A stretch of 64,000 nt of DNA, taken from positions 1 through 64,000 of the forward strand of contig DASZIO010000060.1 of NCBI GenBank assembly GCA_035949055.1, read 5' to 3'. Positions 33,896 through 42,758 of the stretch are shown in pieces (position 1 is the first letter of the stretch; every line of letters starts with the position of its first letter). Under the pieces are notes generated by a model. It saw only the letters and a list, made by a program, of their open reading frames with translations. It made no database searches and was not told the origin of the DNA. This DNA comes from Bog-756 sp035949055 (lineage in GTDB: Bacteria > Actinomycetota > Acidimicrobiia > Acidimicrobiales > RAAP-2). A program made the translations under genes and the position numbers.

Positions 33896-34921
33896 ATGAA
33901 GACACGCACCCTCGGTCGCACCGGCATCCGGGTCAGCCCCCTCTGTCTCGGAGCGATGATGCTCGGCGCCTGGGGCAACCCCGATCACCACGACGCCACC
34001 CGGATCATCCATCGGGCCCTCGACGCCGGCATCAACTTCATCGACACTGCCGACGTCTACTCTGCCGGTGAGTCGGAGGTCATCGTGGGCAAGGCGTTGG
34101 CCACCGTCGACCGGTCGAAGGTGGTGCTGGCCACGAAGGTCCATGCTCCCATGGGCGAGGACCCGAACGAACAGGGGAACTCGCGGCGCTGGATCCTGGC
34201 CGAATGCGACCACAGCCTTCGCCGACTGGGCACCGACTACATCGACCTCTACCAGATCCACCGGCCCGACGAACGGACCGACATCGACGAGACCCTCGGG
34301 GCCCTCACCCAGTTGATGCAGTCCGGCAAGATCCGGTCGTTCGGAAGCTCGACCTTTCCGGCCGAGCGGATCGTGGAGGCCCAGTGGGTGGCCGAGCGCC
34401 GGAGCCGTGAACGGTTCATGACCGAACAACCGCCTTACTCGATTTTGGTGCGCGGGGTCGAGCGCGACGTCCTCCCGGTGGCGCAGTCGTACGGGATGGG
34501 TGTGATCCCGTGGAGCCCGCTGGCCGGCGGTTGGCTCTCGGGCCGTTTCGGGCAGGGCAAGGACAACACCAGCCGGCGGGCGTCCCGGGTGCCGGATCGG
34601 TACGACCTGGCCCTGCCGGCCAACCAACGGAAGCTCGAGATCGTCACCGAGCTGGCCACGGTCGCCGAGGACGCCGGGCTCAGCCTGATCGAGTTGGCCT
34701 TGGCGTTCGTGCTCGAGCATCCTGCGGTCAGTGCGGCGATCATCGGTCCGCGCACCATGGACCAGCTCGAGTCGCAACTGTCGGCCGCCACGGTTCGCCT
34801 CGAACCGGCCGTGCTGGACCGCATCGACAAGCTGGTCGCTCCGGGGACCAACGTCAACCCGGAGGATGCCGGGTGGACGCCGGCCGCCCTCACCGATTCG
34901 CGACTGCGCCGACGCCGCTGA
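33896..34921 (+). CDS. Aldo-keto reductase
   Basis: A 341-aa AKR: Asp and Tyr in NFIDTADVYSAGESEVIVG, Lys in VVLATKVHAPMG, His in DLYQIHRPDERTDI, and the cofactor segment VSAAIIGPRTMDQLES. ATG 33896 (MKTRTLGRTGI) lies 8 nt after TATGGT (33883-33888), so a leaderless start; an in-frame ATG at 33884 is less likely. It is 64 nt downstream of the TetR gene and may belong to the same pathway by position. Confidence 0.92.
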   Translation: MKTRTLGRTGIRVSPLCLGAMMLGAWGNPDHHDATRIIHRALDAGINFIDTADVYSAGESEVIVGKALATVDRSKVVLATKVHAPMGEDPNEQGNSRRWILAECDHSLRRLGTDYIDLYQIHRPDERTDIDETLGALTQLMQSGKIRSFGSSTFPAERIVEAQWVAERRSRERFMTEQPPYSILVRGVERDVLPVAQSYGMGVIPWSPLAGGWLSGRFGQGKDNTSRRASRVPDRYDLALPANQRKLEIVTELATVAEDAGLSLIELALAFVLEHPAVSAAIIGPRTMDQLESQLSAATVRLEPAVLDRIDKLVAPGTNVNPEDAGWTPAALTDSRLRRRR

Positions 34922-34954
34922 TCGCCGATCGTTGGCGGCGGGCGGCCGACGACC

Positions 34955-35575
34955 TCAGTTGCCCTCGGGGAGCGACTGGCGGCCGATGTGGGATTCGAGC
35001 TCGCCCAGCGCCCGGGCCAGGAGGGACCGGACCGAAGGATCGGGGATCAGGTCGTCGTCGAGCATGTCGGGCGTCACCGGTATGTGCAGGCACGCGGCCT
35101 CGACAACATTTGCCTTCACGTAGCCGAGCACCCGCCGGAGGGATTCGTGGGCATTCGGCGCGCCGCGGGGCGAGACGTTGACCCAACCGACCGGTTTCTC
35201 GTAGATCGAGCCGGGCTGGTCGTCACCCACCGTCCAGTCCAGCAGGTTCTTGAAGGCTCCTGGCAGCGCGCCCGCGTATTCCGGGGTGGAGAACAGAAGG
35301 GCGTCCGCCGCCCGGATCTGGCCCCGGAGGTCGGCGACCGCCGGGTCGAGCGGATCCTCGTCGGCATCAGGGTTGAACCAGGGGAGCTCGCCGAGACCGG
35401 TGAACACCACCGCGGCGACCGACTCTGGCGCCACGAGTTGGGCGGTACGGAGGACGGCCATATTGGTCGACTGCCTCCGCAGGCTCCCGGGGACGAGCAG
35501 CACCCGGTGGACGTCCGCCACGCGCTCCCGCCCCGATTCGTCCCGCCCCGACCGCTCCGGTCCCGAGTCGGTCAT
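34955..35575 (-). CDS. NADPH-dependent FMN reductase-family flavoprotein
   Basis: A 206-aa flavodoxin-like protein. The FMN phosphate loop is VPGSLRRQSTNMAVL, and the second flavin motif is LFSTPEYAGALPGAFKNLL. It ends with the helix ARALGELESHIG. The family reduces FMN, quinones or chromate with NAD(P)H. The first 25 residues are charged and may not all be translated; ATG 35575 overlaps the stop of a short upstream frame by 4 nt, which favours this start. Confidence 0.88.
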   Translation of the reverse strand: MTDSGPERSGRDESGRERVADVHRVLLVPGSLRRQSTNMAVLRTAQLVAPESVAAVVFTGLGELPWFNPDADEDPLDPAVADLRGQIRAADALLFSTPEYAGALPGAFKNLLDWTVGDDQPGSIYEKPVGWVNVSPRGAPNAHESLRRVLGYVKANVVEAACLHIPVTPDMLDDDLIPDPSVRSLLARALGELESHIGRQSLPEGN

Positions 35576-35679
35576 CCGAGCCCGGTCCCGGCCGGCGGCG
35601 ACGGTGGCGAACTGCCCAGCTGGTCAGCGGGGCTGTCCACCAGGACGACCACATCGTTGTCGGGGGTCGTGTCGGTCAT
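35572..35679 (-). CDS. Possible 35-aa peptide coupled to the FMN reductase gene
   Basis: MTDTTPDNDVVVLVDSPADQ and a Pro/Ser-rich tail. GGAAGAG lies 5 nt before the ATG. The stop overlaps the reductase start as ATGA. No family is known and it is too short for homology to help; it could be a translated leader or a small protein. Confidence 0.35.
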   Translation of the reverse strand: MTDTTPDNDVVVLVDSPADQLGSSPPSPPAGTGLG

Positions 35680-35834
35680 GGGCTCTTCCGGAGGATTGGT
35701 CGGGCGTCGACGGTTCCGGGCCACCGCCGGTGGCGCCGTCCCGGGTCGGGGACAGTGGCTCCGCCGAGCGTGGATCCGAGCCGGCGGATCGCTACCGGTT
35801 CCGCCGATCCTACGGGCCACCGCCGTCCGGCGCG

Positions 35835-36236
35835 TCACCCGCGGATGAAGCTGAATCTCACCTGGCGCCGCGGGTTATCGGCGTTGGTGTCCACCAGCAC
35901 CAGGCTCTGCCAGGTTCCGAGCAGGGGGCGGCCGGCCAGCACGGGTAGGGACAGCGACGGGCTCACCAGGGCCGGCAGCACGTGGTCGGCGCCGTGGCCC
36001 GCCGAGCCGTGGCGGTGCCGGTAGCGGTCGTCGCGCGGCAGCAGCCGTCGCAGCGTCTCCTCCAGGTCCTCTTCGGAGCCGGCGTCCACCTCGATGAGGG
36101 CCAGCCCGGCGGTGGCATGTGGGGCGAACGCGTTGACCAAGCCGTCACCGTGCCCTGCGCAGAAGCGCTCGAGCTCCCCGGTCAGGTCGATGGTCGAACG
36201 CCCGGTGCTGTCGACGGTGACGACGTGGGAATCCAC
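35835..36236 (-). CDS. YjbQ/UPF0047-family protein
   Basis: A 133-aa YjbQ-fold protein: VNAFAPHATAGLALIEVDAG, YRHRHGSAGHGADHVLPALV, and GRPLLGTWQSLVLVDTNAD reproduce the conserved His/Glu/His pattern of the family. Weak thiamine phosphate synthase activity has been reported for some members; the physiological role is uncertain. I start at GTG 36236, immediately before the conserved first strand, since the in-frame extension to 36350 is Arg/Gly/Ser-rich. Confidence 0.88.
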   Translation of the reverse strand: MDSHVVTVDSTGRSTIDLTGELERFCAGHGDGLVNAFAPHATAGLALIEVDAGSEEDLEETLRRLLPRDDRYRHRHGSAGHGADHVLPALVSPSLSLPVLAGRPLLGTWQSLVLVDTNADNPRRQVRFSFIRG

Positions 36237-36285
36237 ATCTCCATCATCGCGCCGGCTCCCGCCACGCCGACCAGGCCCGGGAGCG

Positions 36286-36438
36286 CTATAGGGTGCAGTC
36301 CCGGAGGAGACTGAGTCCGATTGCCTGCTGCACTTCCCATCCAAGGTCATCGAGTCGGCCGTGAACCGTATCGACCACGGGTTCCGTCCCCGTGACCCCG
36401 TCGGCGTCGGTCGACTGGGTGGTCATCTGCTTGGTCAC
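36286..36438 (-). CDS. Possible 50-aa small protein upstream of yjbQ
   Basis: A short frame starting GTG 36438 with MTTQSTDADGVTGTEPVVDT, then a helix-like DDLGWEVQQAIGLSLLRDC. Codon third positions in the first half are G/C-rich. There is no Shine-Dalgarno and no recognised family. It occupies the otherwise empty 244-nt gap between yjbQ and tag. Low confidence. Confidence 0.25.
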   Translation of the reverse strand: MTKQMTTQSTDADGVTGTEPVVDTVHGRLDDLGWEVQQAIGLSLLRDCTL

Positions 36439-36480
36439 ATTCGGGAGCTACCGGGCCGCGGCCGAATTGGCTGTGCCGCG

Positions 36481-37092
36481 ATGAGCCCGGCCGGGTCCGA
36501 GCGCGGCACCGGGAAGCGCTGCAGCTGGGCCGACAGTTCGGAGGCGATGCGCCGGTACCACGACGAGGAGTGGGGTGTTCCATCACGGGACGACGTGCAT
36601 CTGTTCGAGATGTTGGTGCTCGAGGGCGCCCAAGCCGGCCTCTCCTGGTCCACCATTCTCAACAAGCGTGAGGCCTACCGCCGGGCTTTCGACGGCTTCG
36701 ACCCCGCTCGCGTCGCCCGATATGGCGAGAGAAGGATCGTGGCGCTGCTCCGGAATCCCGGCATCGTGCGGAACCGGCTCAAGGTGCGCGGCACGGTGAC
36801 CAATGCGCAGGCGTTCCTCACCATCCGCGAAGACCACGGATCCTTCGCCGACTACCTGTGGGCCTTCGTCGACGGCCATCCCGTGATCAACCATCCCCGT
36901 TCGCTGGACGAGCTTCCGGCCACTACCGAATTATCCGACCGGGTCGGCAAGGACCTCAAGCGCAACGGGTTCACCTTCGTCGGCTCGACCATCGTCTACG
37001 CCTACCTGCAGGCGGTGGGGGTGGTCGATGACCACGTGGTCGGTTGCCCGGCCAAGCGGGCCAGCGGCGCCCGGACGCCGCGGCGAAGGTGA
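36481..37092 (+). CDS. tag: DNA-3-methyladenine glycosylase I
   Basis: A 203-aa Tag glycosylase. CSWADSSEAMRRYHDEEWG holds the zinc Cys and His, GLSWSTILNKREAYRRAF the catalytic-pocket residues, and FVGSTIVYAYLQAVGVVDDH followed by VVGC the remaining zinc ligands. It removes 3-methyladenine from alkylated DNA. ATG 36481 is chosen because conservation starts within a few residues. The stop overlaps the next gene (GTGA). Confidence 0.94.
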   Translation: MSPAGSERGTGKRCSWADSSEAMRRYHDEEWGVPSRDDVHLFEMLVLEGAQAGLSWSTILNKREAYRRAFDGFDPARVARYGERRIVALLRNPGIVRNRLKVRGTVTNAQAFLTIREDHGSFADYLWAFVDGHPVINHPRSLDELPATTELSDRVGKDLKRNGFTFVGSTIVYAYLQAVGVVDDHVVGCPAKRASGARTPRRR

Positions 37093-37532
37093 GGCTCAGC
37101 GTTGGTCGCTGCGACGACCTGCTCCGCCAAGCGGAGCGGGCGACGCTCGCTACGGTGCACCCGGTCCGAGGGGTCGATGCGGTCCCGGTCTGCTTCAGCT
37201 ACGACGGCGAACGGATCGCTGTCCCGGTGGACCGGGTGAAGCCCAAGTCGGGCGCACCTCTCCAGCGGGTCCGGAACCTCGACGCCGACCGGCGCGCTGT
37301 GCTGTTGTGCGACCACTGGGACCGGCACGACTGGTCACGACTGTGGTGGGTGCGCATCTCGCTCGAACGGGTCGCCAGCCCGCCCGATCACAGCGCACGC
37401 CTGGAGTCGCTGTTGGAGGTCAAGTACCACCAGTACACGGGCCGCCCCTTCGCCGGATTGCTGGTCTTCGGGATCACCGGCATGATCGGTTGGGCGGCCT
37501 CGGCGGAGGCGGCTCGGAAGGTCGGCTCATGA
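37089..37532 (+). CDS. PPOX-class, F420-dependent (Rv0121-like) flavin/deazaflavin-binding protein
   Basis: A 147-aa split-barrel protein: ERATLATVHPVRGVDAVPVC, then RVRNLDADRRAVLLCDHW and WSRLWWVRISLERVAS. This pattern matches the PPOX-class group related to mycobacterial Rv0121c, thought to bind F420. It forms a GTGA overlap with tag, so it is co-translated with a DNA repair enzyme. Its 3' end overlaps the convergent PLP-enzyme gene by 6 nt. Confidence 0.87.
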   Translation: MRLSVGRCDDLLRQAERATLATVHPVRGVDAVPVCFSYDGERIAVPVDRVKPKSGAPLQRVRNLDADRRAVLLCDHWDRHDWSRLWWVRISLERVASPPDHSARLESLLEVKYHQYTGRPFAGLLVFGITGMIGWAASAEAARKVGS

Positions 37533-38729
37533 CCCGGCGGTCGACCGCACAGCCTCGACCAGTCGATCGAGCTCGTGCTCCGTGTTGTAGTAGTGCGGCG
37601 AGGCCCGAACCACCGCCGGAGGGTGCGGGGGGACCATGTCCAGCCGGGCCCACGGGGCATCGCTGACGGAGACATTGATGCCTTGGGCCGACGCCACCCC
37701 CGCCACGGAGGCCGGCTCGATCCCCTCGACCGTGAAGGTGACGATGCCTGATCGCCGCTTCCCACCGTCGTGCACCGTGACGCCGTCGATGGCGGTCAAG
37801 TCGTCTCGGAGCCGCTCGGCCAGGCCCACGACGCGCGCTCCGATGGTGTCCACGCCGAGGGCGAGGGCATGGTCGATGGCTGCGCCCAGGGCCAGGTGGG
37901 CGGCCACGGGGACCTCGAAGTCGAGGAACCGGTCCGCCCCGTGGCGCAGTCGATAGTGCTCGGCATCCACCCAGGCGGCCGAGCTGCCGCCGATGCCGGG
38001 TGGTTCGAGCTGCTCGGCGAAGGCCGACTCCACGTAGAGGAGCCCCGTCCCGCGAGGACCTCGTAGCCATTTGCGACCGGTGGCCGTCGCCACGGCACAT
38101 CCGATACGGCCAACGTCGACCGGGATCTGCCCGACGCTCTGGCAGGCGTCGAGGAAGAACGGCACGCCGGCCCGCCGGCAGATGGCTCCGGCCTCCTCGA
38201 CCGGGTTGACCAGGCCGCGGTGGGTACCGATGTGGGTGAGGGCGCAGACGGCCACGCCGCCGCGGTCGATCGACGCCGACAGCGAATCGAGATCGACCGT
38301 ACCGTCCGGGGTGCTCCTCACCACCTCGATGGCGCCACCGCTCAACCCGCACACCTGCAGGAGGGCGAGGTAGTGGCTGTCATAGGCGATCCGGTCGACC
38401 ACGACCCGTCGACCGCGGCCCATGCCGCCCCCCAGGAAGAAGCCCCACACCGCTTTGGTCCACGATTGGGTGTCCGATCCGGTGAGGACCACATCACCGT
38501 CGGCCGCTCCGAGCAGCCGGGCGGCGGCGGCTCGCACGGCGTTCAGGCGCTCTGTCGCGGCTCGGGCCGCCTCGTACCCTCCGAGCTCGGTCTCGGAACG
38601 CAGGTGGTCGACCATCACGGACAACGTGGCACTGGTGACCAGAGCGGCGCCGGCATTGTTGAGGTGGGCCACCCTGGCGCACCCCGGTGTGGCTGCCCGC
38701 TCGGCCGTGACGTCGATCGTGCCGGCCAC
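37527..38729 (-). CDS. Class V PLP-dependent aminotransferase-fold enzyme (EgtE/cysteine desulfurase-like)
   Basis: A 400-aa fold-type I enzyme. It starts VAHLNNAGAALVTSATLSVM, has the PLP Asp and His region FFLDACQSVGQIPVDVGR, and the Schiff-base Lys in ATGRKWLRGPRGTGLLYV. The sequence resembles class V lyases such as EgtE of ergothioneine synthesis and isopenicillin-epimerase-like proteins, but the rest of an egt cluster is absent, so the substrate is open. GTG 38729 has TAGATT 6 nt upstream on its strand, a leaderless arrangement. Confidence 0.88.
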   Translation of the reverse strand: MAGTIDVTAERAATPGCARVAHLNNAGAALVTSATLSVMVDHLRSETELGGYEAARAATERLNAVRAAAARLLGAADGDVVLTGSDTQSWTKAVWGFFLGGGMGRGRRVVVDRIAYDSHYLALLQVCGLSGGAIEVVRSTPDGTVDLDSLSASIDRGGVAVCALTHIGTHRGLVNPVEEAGAICRRAGVPFFLDACQSVGQIPVDVGRIGCAVATATGRKWLRGPRGTGLLYVESAFAEQLEPPGIGGSSAAWVDAEHYRLRHGADRFLDFEVPVAAHLALGAAIDHALALGVDTIGARVVGLAERLRDDLTAIDGVTVHDGGKRRSGIVTFTVEGIEPASVAGVASAQGINVSVSDAPWARLDMVPPHPPAVVRASPHYYNTEHELDRLVEAVRSTAGS

Positions 38730-38821
38730 GACGTGAATCTAGCTGCGGGTTCCGAAGGTTCGGAGTGGGCGCCGTGGAGGTCGGGGTCGGCCGCCGGCCG
38801 TGCCAGCTAGGGTCGTCGCCA

Positions 38822-39442
38822 GTGCCAGGGACGGGCGGGAACTCGGAGCCGCTTTCGGAGCCGCTGGCCGCGCCGGACCCACTGACCCAGTTCCGGCGGT
38901 GGTTCGATCAGGCCAGGCTGGTCGTTCAAGATCCCGAGGCCATGGCCGTCGCCACGGTTGACCAGCAGGGCCGGCCGTCGGTCCGGATGGTGCTGATGCG
39001 GTCCTTCGGGGAGCAGGGCTTCGTCTTCCACACCAACTACGACAGTCGCAAGGGAACCGAGCTGGCTCACAACCCGGAGGTCGCGCTGCTCTTTCATTGG
39101 GCCCCGCTCAGCCGCCAGGTCCGCGTCGAGGGCCCGGCCGAACGCATCCCGGCCGATGAGTCTGACGCCTACTTTGCCGGCAGGCCGCGCGGCGCGCAGA
39201 TCGCAGCCTGGGCCTCTCACCAGAGCCGGACGATCGGTAGTCGTGACCAGCTGGATGCCAGGGTCTACGAGCGCGCCGCGGCCTACGCCGGGCACGAGGT
39301 CCCCCGGCCGCCGTGGTGGGGGGGCCTCAGGGTCGAGCCCCGGACGTTCGAGTTCTGGCAGAACCGGGACGACCGCCTTCACGACCGGTTGCAGTACCGC
39401 CGTGAGCCGGGCGGGTGGCGGATGGAACGCCTGCAACCCTGA
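38822..39442 (+). CDS. pdxH: Pyridoxamine 5'-phosphate oxidase
   Basis: A 206-aa PdxH: AVATVDQQGRPSVRMVLMRS, GFVFHTNYDSRKGTELAHNP, and the C-terminal PPWWGGLRVEPRTFEFWQ followed by HDRLQYRRE. It uses FMN and oxygen to make pyridoxal 5'-phosphate. It is divergent from a PLP enzyme. GTG 38822 is favoured over GTG 38765 because TAGGGT (38808-38813) sits 8 nt upstream as a leaderless -10 and the length then matches the family. Confidence 0.93.
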   Translation: MPGTGGNSEPLSEPLAAPDPLTQFRRWFDQARLVVQDPEAMAVATVDQQGRPSVRMVLMRSFGEQGFVFHTNYDSRKGTELAHNPEVALLFHWAPLSRQVRVEGPAERIPADESDAYFAGRPRGAQIAAWASHQSRTIGSRDQLDARVYERAAAYAGHEVPRPPWWGGLRVEPRTFEFWQNRDDRLHDRLQYRREPGGWRMERLQP

Positions 39443-39502
39443 ATGCCCGCCGGCGGGCCCTCGGCGGGGCCCGGCGAGCGGTGGCGCAGTATGTTCTGGT
39501 GG

Positions 39503-40699
39503 ATGGCAGACGATACGGCCCTGGTGGACGATCGGATCAGCCAGCTCCTGGACCAGGTGGACCCGAAGCGGTCGCCGGTCGAGAAATTCCGGTCCCGCCA
39601 GTACGACCTGGGGCTGGCCTGGGTCTCGTTCCCCCTTGGCTTCGGGGGGCTGGGACTGATGCCCGGCTGGCAAAGGGAGGTCGACCGGCGACTGGGCGAG
39701 GCGGGCGCCACACCGCCCGGACCCCCTGTCTTCTTCGGCCTGACCATGGCCGGCCCCACCATGGTCACCCACGGGTCCGACGAGATCCGCCAGAGGCTGT
39801 TGCCCCGGGCCTTCACCGGTGAGGACTCGTGGTGCCAGCTGTTCAGCGAGCCAGGAGCGGGTTCCGACCTGGCCGGGCTGTCCACCCGCGCGGTTCGCGA
39901 CGGCGACGAATGGGTCGTCACCGGCCAGAAGGTGTGGACCACCTACGCCCACATCGCCGATCGCGGCATGTTGGTGGCCCGGACCGACCCCGATGCGCCC
40001 AAGCACAAAGGGCTGACCTACTTCGCACTGGACATGCACAGCGACGGGGTCGAGGTGCGTCCGCTCCGGCAGATGACCGGGGAGGCCGAGTTCAACGAGG
40101 TCTATCTCACCGAAGCGCGGGTTCCTGACGCCGATCGCGTGGGAGAGGTCGGCGAGGGATGGAGGGTGGCCATGACCACCCTGTCCAACGAGCGCACGAC
40201 CATCGGCGGGGGTACCGGGCCGCCCGTCCGCGGCTCGGGGTCGATCGCCGAGGCGCTACGTATCTGGCGGGACCTCGGGTGCGAGCGACGGCCGGTCGAC
40301 CGCGACCGGTTGGTGCGTTCGTGGATCGAGGCCGAGGTGTTGCGGCTCACCAACATCCGGGCGGGCCAGAATCGCAAGGCGGGCAATCCCGGTCCGGAGG
40401 GATCGATCGCCAAGCTGATGTTCGCCGAGGTCAACAAGCGCACCTATGAACTGTGCGTCGACCTGCTCGGCCCGGCGGCCATGATCGACTATGACTACTC
40501 CATGAGGCGCGCCGAGGGTCTGGGCCTGATCGGTCCACCCGGTTCGGCCCGCAAGATGTTCATCCGGTCACGGGCCAACTCGATCGAGGGAGGCACCTCG
40601 GAGATCCAGCGCAACATCCTCGGTGAGCGGATCCTCGGCCTGCCCGGCGACATCCGGGCTGACAAGGACATGCCGTGGTCGAAGGTGCCGAGGAACTGA
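39503..40699 (+). CDS. Acyl-CoA dehydrogenase
   Basis: A 398-aa flavoprotein. FSEPGAGSDLAGLSTRAVRD and WVVTGQKVWTTYAHIADRGM are the central beta-domain signatures. The C-terminal ANSIEGGTSEIQRNILGERI includes the Glu used as catalytic base in many ACADs. It dehydrogenates acyl-CoA with electron transfer to ETF. I prefer ATG 39503, with TATGTT at 39490-39495, over ATG 39443, which directly follows the pdxH stop. An acyl-CoA thioesterase-like gene follows by 19 nt. Confidence 0.93.
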   Translation: MADDTALVDDRISQLLDQVDPKRSPVEKFRSRQYDLGLAWVSFPLGFGGLGLMPGWQREVDRRLGEAGATPPGPPVFFGLTMAGPTMVTHGSDEIRQRLLPRAFTGEDSWCQLFSEPGAGSDLAGLSTRAVRDGDEWVVTGQKVWTTYAHIADRGMLVARTDPDAPKHKGLTYFALDMHSDGVEVRPLRQMTGEAEFNEVYLTEARVPDADRVGEVGEGWRVAMTTLSNERTTIGGGTGPPVRGSGSIAEALRIWRDLGCERRPVDRDRLVRSWIEAEVLRLTNIRAGQNRKAGNPGPEGSIAKLMFAEVNKRTYELCVDLLGPAAMIDYDYSMRRAEGLGLIGPPGSARKMFIRSRANSIEGGTSEIQRNILGERILGLPGDIRADKDMPWSKVPRN

Positions 40700-40718
40700 C
40701 AACGCGCCGGGCGGTTGG

Positions 40719-41528
40719 ATGACGGATGCCAGGAAGTTCCTCGGCATGGAGCCCGTGGGCGACGAGCTGCAGTGGCAGTTGACCGTGGTGCCCGAGCTGA
40801 CGACACCGGGCAACTTCCTCTTCGGGGGCTGCGGGCTCGGTGCCGCCCTGGTCGCCCTCGAGGCGGCCTCCGGGCGGCCGACGGTGTGGTCGACCGCTCA
40901 GTACCTCTCGTATGCCCCGACCGGCTCGAAGCTGGATCTCACGGTCACCTTGGCAGCCGAAGGCCGCCGGATCACCCAGGGCCGCGTCGTCGGGTACGTG
41001 GGTGACACGGAGATCCTCACCGTCAACGCCGCCGCGGGCCTGCCGGCCGACCTCGATGTGGGGGGCGTGTGGGTGACGATGCCGGAGGTGCCCGCACCCG
41101 AGGCGTGCCCGCCCCGCCGGCTGCCGGACTTCAACTCGACGTCGATCTTCGACCGAATCGACGTGCGTCTGGCCCGGGGACGCTCGTTCGACGAGATCAC
41201 CTCGGCCAAGGGCACGATGGGAGAACCGGACAGCGTGCTGTGGGCTCGGGTCCCTGGGCATCTGGAGCCATCGGCGGCCACGCTGGCCATCATTGGGGAC
41301 TACGTGTCCGGGGGTGTGTCCCAGCCGTTGGGCCGCCGGGTCAAGTCCCGCAGCCTGGACAACACCCTCCGGATGGTCCGGCTCGACCCGACCGAATGGA
41401 TACTCTGCGATATCCGTATCCAGGCGCTGGTGGGCGGCTACGGGCAGGGGATCGCCTACCTCTGGTCCCGGGAAGGTGTGCTGCTCGCCACGGCCAGCCA
41501 GTCGATGAGTGTGCGGCTGTGGAACTAG
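40719..41528 (+). CDS. Acyl-CoA thioesterase-like double-hotdog protein
   Basis: A 269-aa protein with two hotdog halves in TesB/thioesterase-II order. TPGNFLFGGCGLGAALVALE, then WSTAQYLSYAPTGSKLDLTV and RRITQGRVVGYVGDTEIL, fit the first half. VSGGVSQPLGRRVKSRSLDN, then WILCDIRIQALVGGYGQGIA, fit the second, with the catalytic-type Asp/Gln positions. It would cleave acyl-CoA. Co-directional with and 19 nt after the acyl-CoA dehydrogenase, suggesting shared function in fatty-acid-like CoA metabolism. Confidence 0.85.
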   Translation: MTDARKFLGMEPVGDELQWQLTVVPELTTPGNFLFGGCGLGAALVALEAASGRPTVWSTAQYLSYAPTGSKLDLTVTLAAEGRRITQGRVVGYVGDTEILTVNAAAGLPADLDVGGVWVTMPEVPAPEACPPRRLPDFNSTSIFDRIDVRLARGRSFDEITSAKGTMGEPDSVLWARVPGHLEPSAATLAIIGDYVSGGVSQPLGRRVKSRSLDNTLRMVRLDPTEWILCDIRIQALVGGYGQGIAYLWSREGVLLATASQSMSVRLWN

Positions 41529-41655
41529 CTGGTGCGGTTCCGCCAGCCGGTGTCGCTCCCCAACCGGCGACGTAGTCTCGCGACGTGGCGCAGGCGGTGG
41601 TGCCGGCCAGGCGGGGCGGCCAGGAGGACGGGGAGCAGGAGGACGAGGAGAGCGG

Positions 41656-42705
41656 ATGAAGATCAGCACCATGCTCAGCTACTCCGGCGGTTTCCGCCAG
41701 GCCGCCGCCGAGGTGGCCGAGCTGGAGCAGGCCGGGTTGGACCTGGTGTGGGTGGCCGAGGCCTACGGCTTGGACAGCCCGAGCTTGATGGGCTACCTCG
41801 CCGCCCTCACCGAGCGGGTCGAGATCGGCTCGGCCATTCTGCCCATTTACTCGCGCACGCCGACCCTCATCGCCATGACCGCGGCGGGGATCGACACGCT
41901 GTCGGAGGGCCGGTTCCATCTGGGACTCGGCTCCTCGGGTCCCCAGGTCATAGAGGGCTGGCACGGCGTGCCCTTCACCGCCCCGATCGGACGTACCCGA
42001 GAGATCATCGACGTGTGCCGGAAGGTGTGGGCGCGGGAGGCCCCGCTGGTGCACGAGGGCCGCTTCTACTCGATGCCGCTCCGCTCAGGTGAAGGAACCG
42101 GTCTGGGCAAGGCCCTCAAGATCATCGCCCATCCGGTGCGCTCGGCCATACCGATCTGGGTGGCGGCGCTGGGAGAGAAGAACGTGGCCATGACGGCCGA
42201 AGTGGCCGACGGGTGGATCCCGATGCTGTTCGTCCCGGAGAAGGCCCGCGAGGTTTGGGGCGCCTCCCTCGACGCCGGGCGGGCCCGGCGCGACCCCGGC
42301 CTCGGTCCGCTCCAGATCACGGTGGGTGGTTTGCTGGCCATCGGTGAGGGCGACGAGGTGACTGCCCTCCGAGAGCTCTCCCGTCCGATGTGCGCGCTCT
42401 ACGTGGGCGGGATGGGAGCGAAGGGAAAGAATTTCTACAACGATGTGGTCCGGCGGTACGGGTTCGAGCAGGAGGCCGAGGCCATCCAGGACCTCTACTT
42501 GAGTGGGAAGAAGGCCGAGGCCGAAGCGCTGGTGCCCGACGAGCTCCTCGAGGCGACCTCGCTCTGCGGTTCCGAGGGCTACGTGGCGGAGCGGGTCGCC
42601 GCCTTCCGGGAAGCGGGCGTCACCCACCTGCAGGTGATCCCGATGCCGATCGGTGACCAGCGTGAGGCCGACCTCATCGCCACAGTGAAGAAGCTGGCGG
42701 ACTGA
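41656..42705 (+). CDS. F420-dependent luciferase-like (LLM) oxidoreductase
   Basis: A 349-aa TIM-barrel protein: AELEQAGLDLVWVAEAYGLD, RVEIGSAILPIYSRTPTLIA, and RFHLGLGSSGPQVIEGWHGV are the LLM-family motifs around the F420 site. SAIPIWVAALGEKNVAMTAE is the usual later strand. These enzymes use reduced F420 or FMN to reduce or oxygenate small molecules; F420 is likely in this lineage. GGAGAGCGG precedes ATG 41656. Confidence 0.92.
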   Translation: MKISTMLSYSGGFRQAAAEVAELEQAGLDLVWVAEAYGLDSPSLMGYLAALTERVEIGSAILPIYSRTPTLIAMTAAGIDTLSEGRFHLGLGSSGPQVIEGWHGVPFTAPIGRTREIIDVCRKVWAREAPLVHEGRFYSMPLRSGEGTGLGKALKIIAHPVRSAIPIWVAALGEKNVAMTAEVADGWIPMLFVPEKAREVWGASLDAGRARRDPGLGPLQITVGGLLAIGEGDEVTALRELSRPMCALYVGGMGAKGKNFYNDVVRRYGFEQEAEAIQDLYLSGKKAEAEALVPDELLEATSLCGSEGYVAERVAAFREAGVTHLQVIPMPIGDQREADLIATVKKLAD

Positions 42706-42758
42706 TCGTCCGCCATCGCCCTCCGCTGGGCGGATCAGGCAGATGGCGTCGTTGAACT

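Noticed and set aside
33197..34921. A 574-codon frame apparently joining the TetR region to the aldo-keto reductase
   Set aside because: The first 230 codons are an out-of-frame Ser/Arg-rich reading over the true TetR gene; only the part from 33896 matches a protein family.
37527..38729. Naming the class V PLP enzyme egtE or sufS
   Set aside because: No other ergothioneine or Suf genes are in the window, and the family is too broad to assign without a search.
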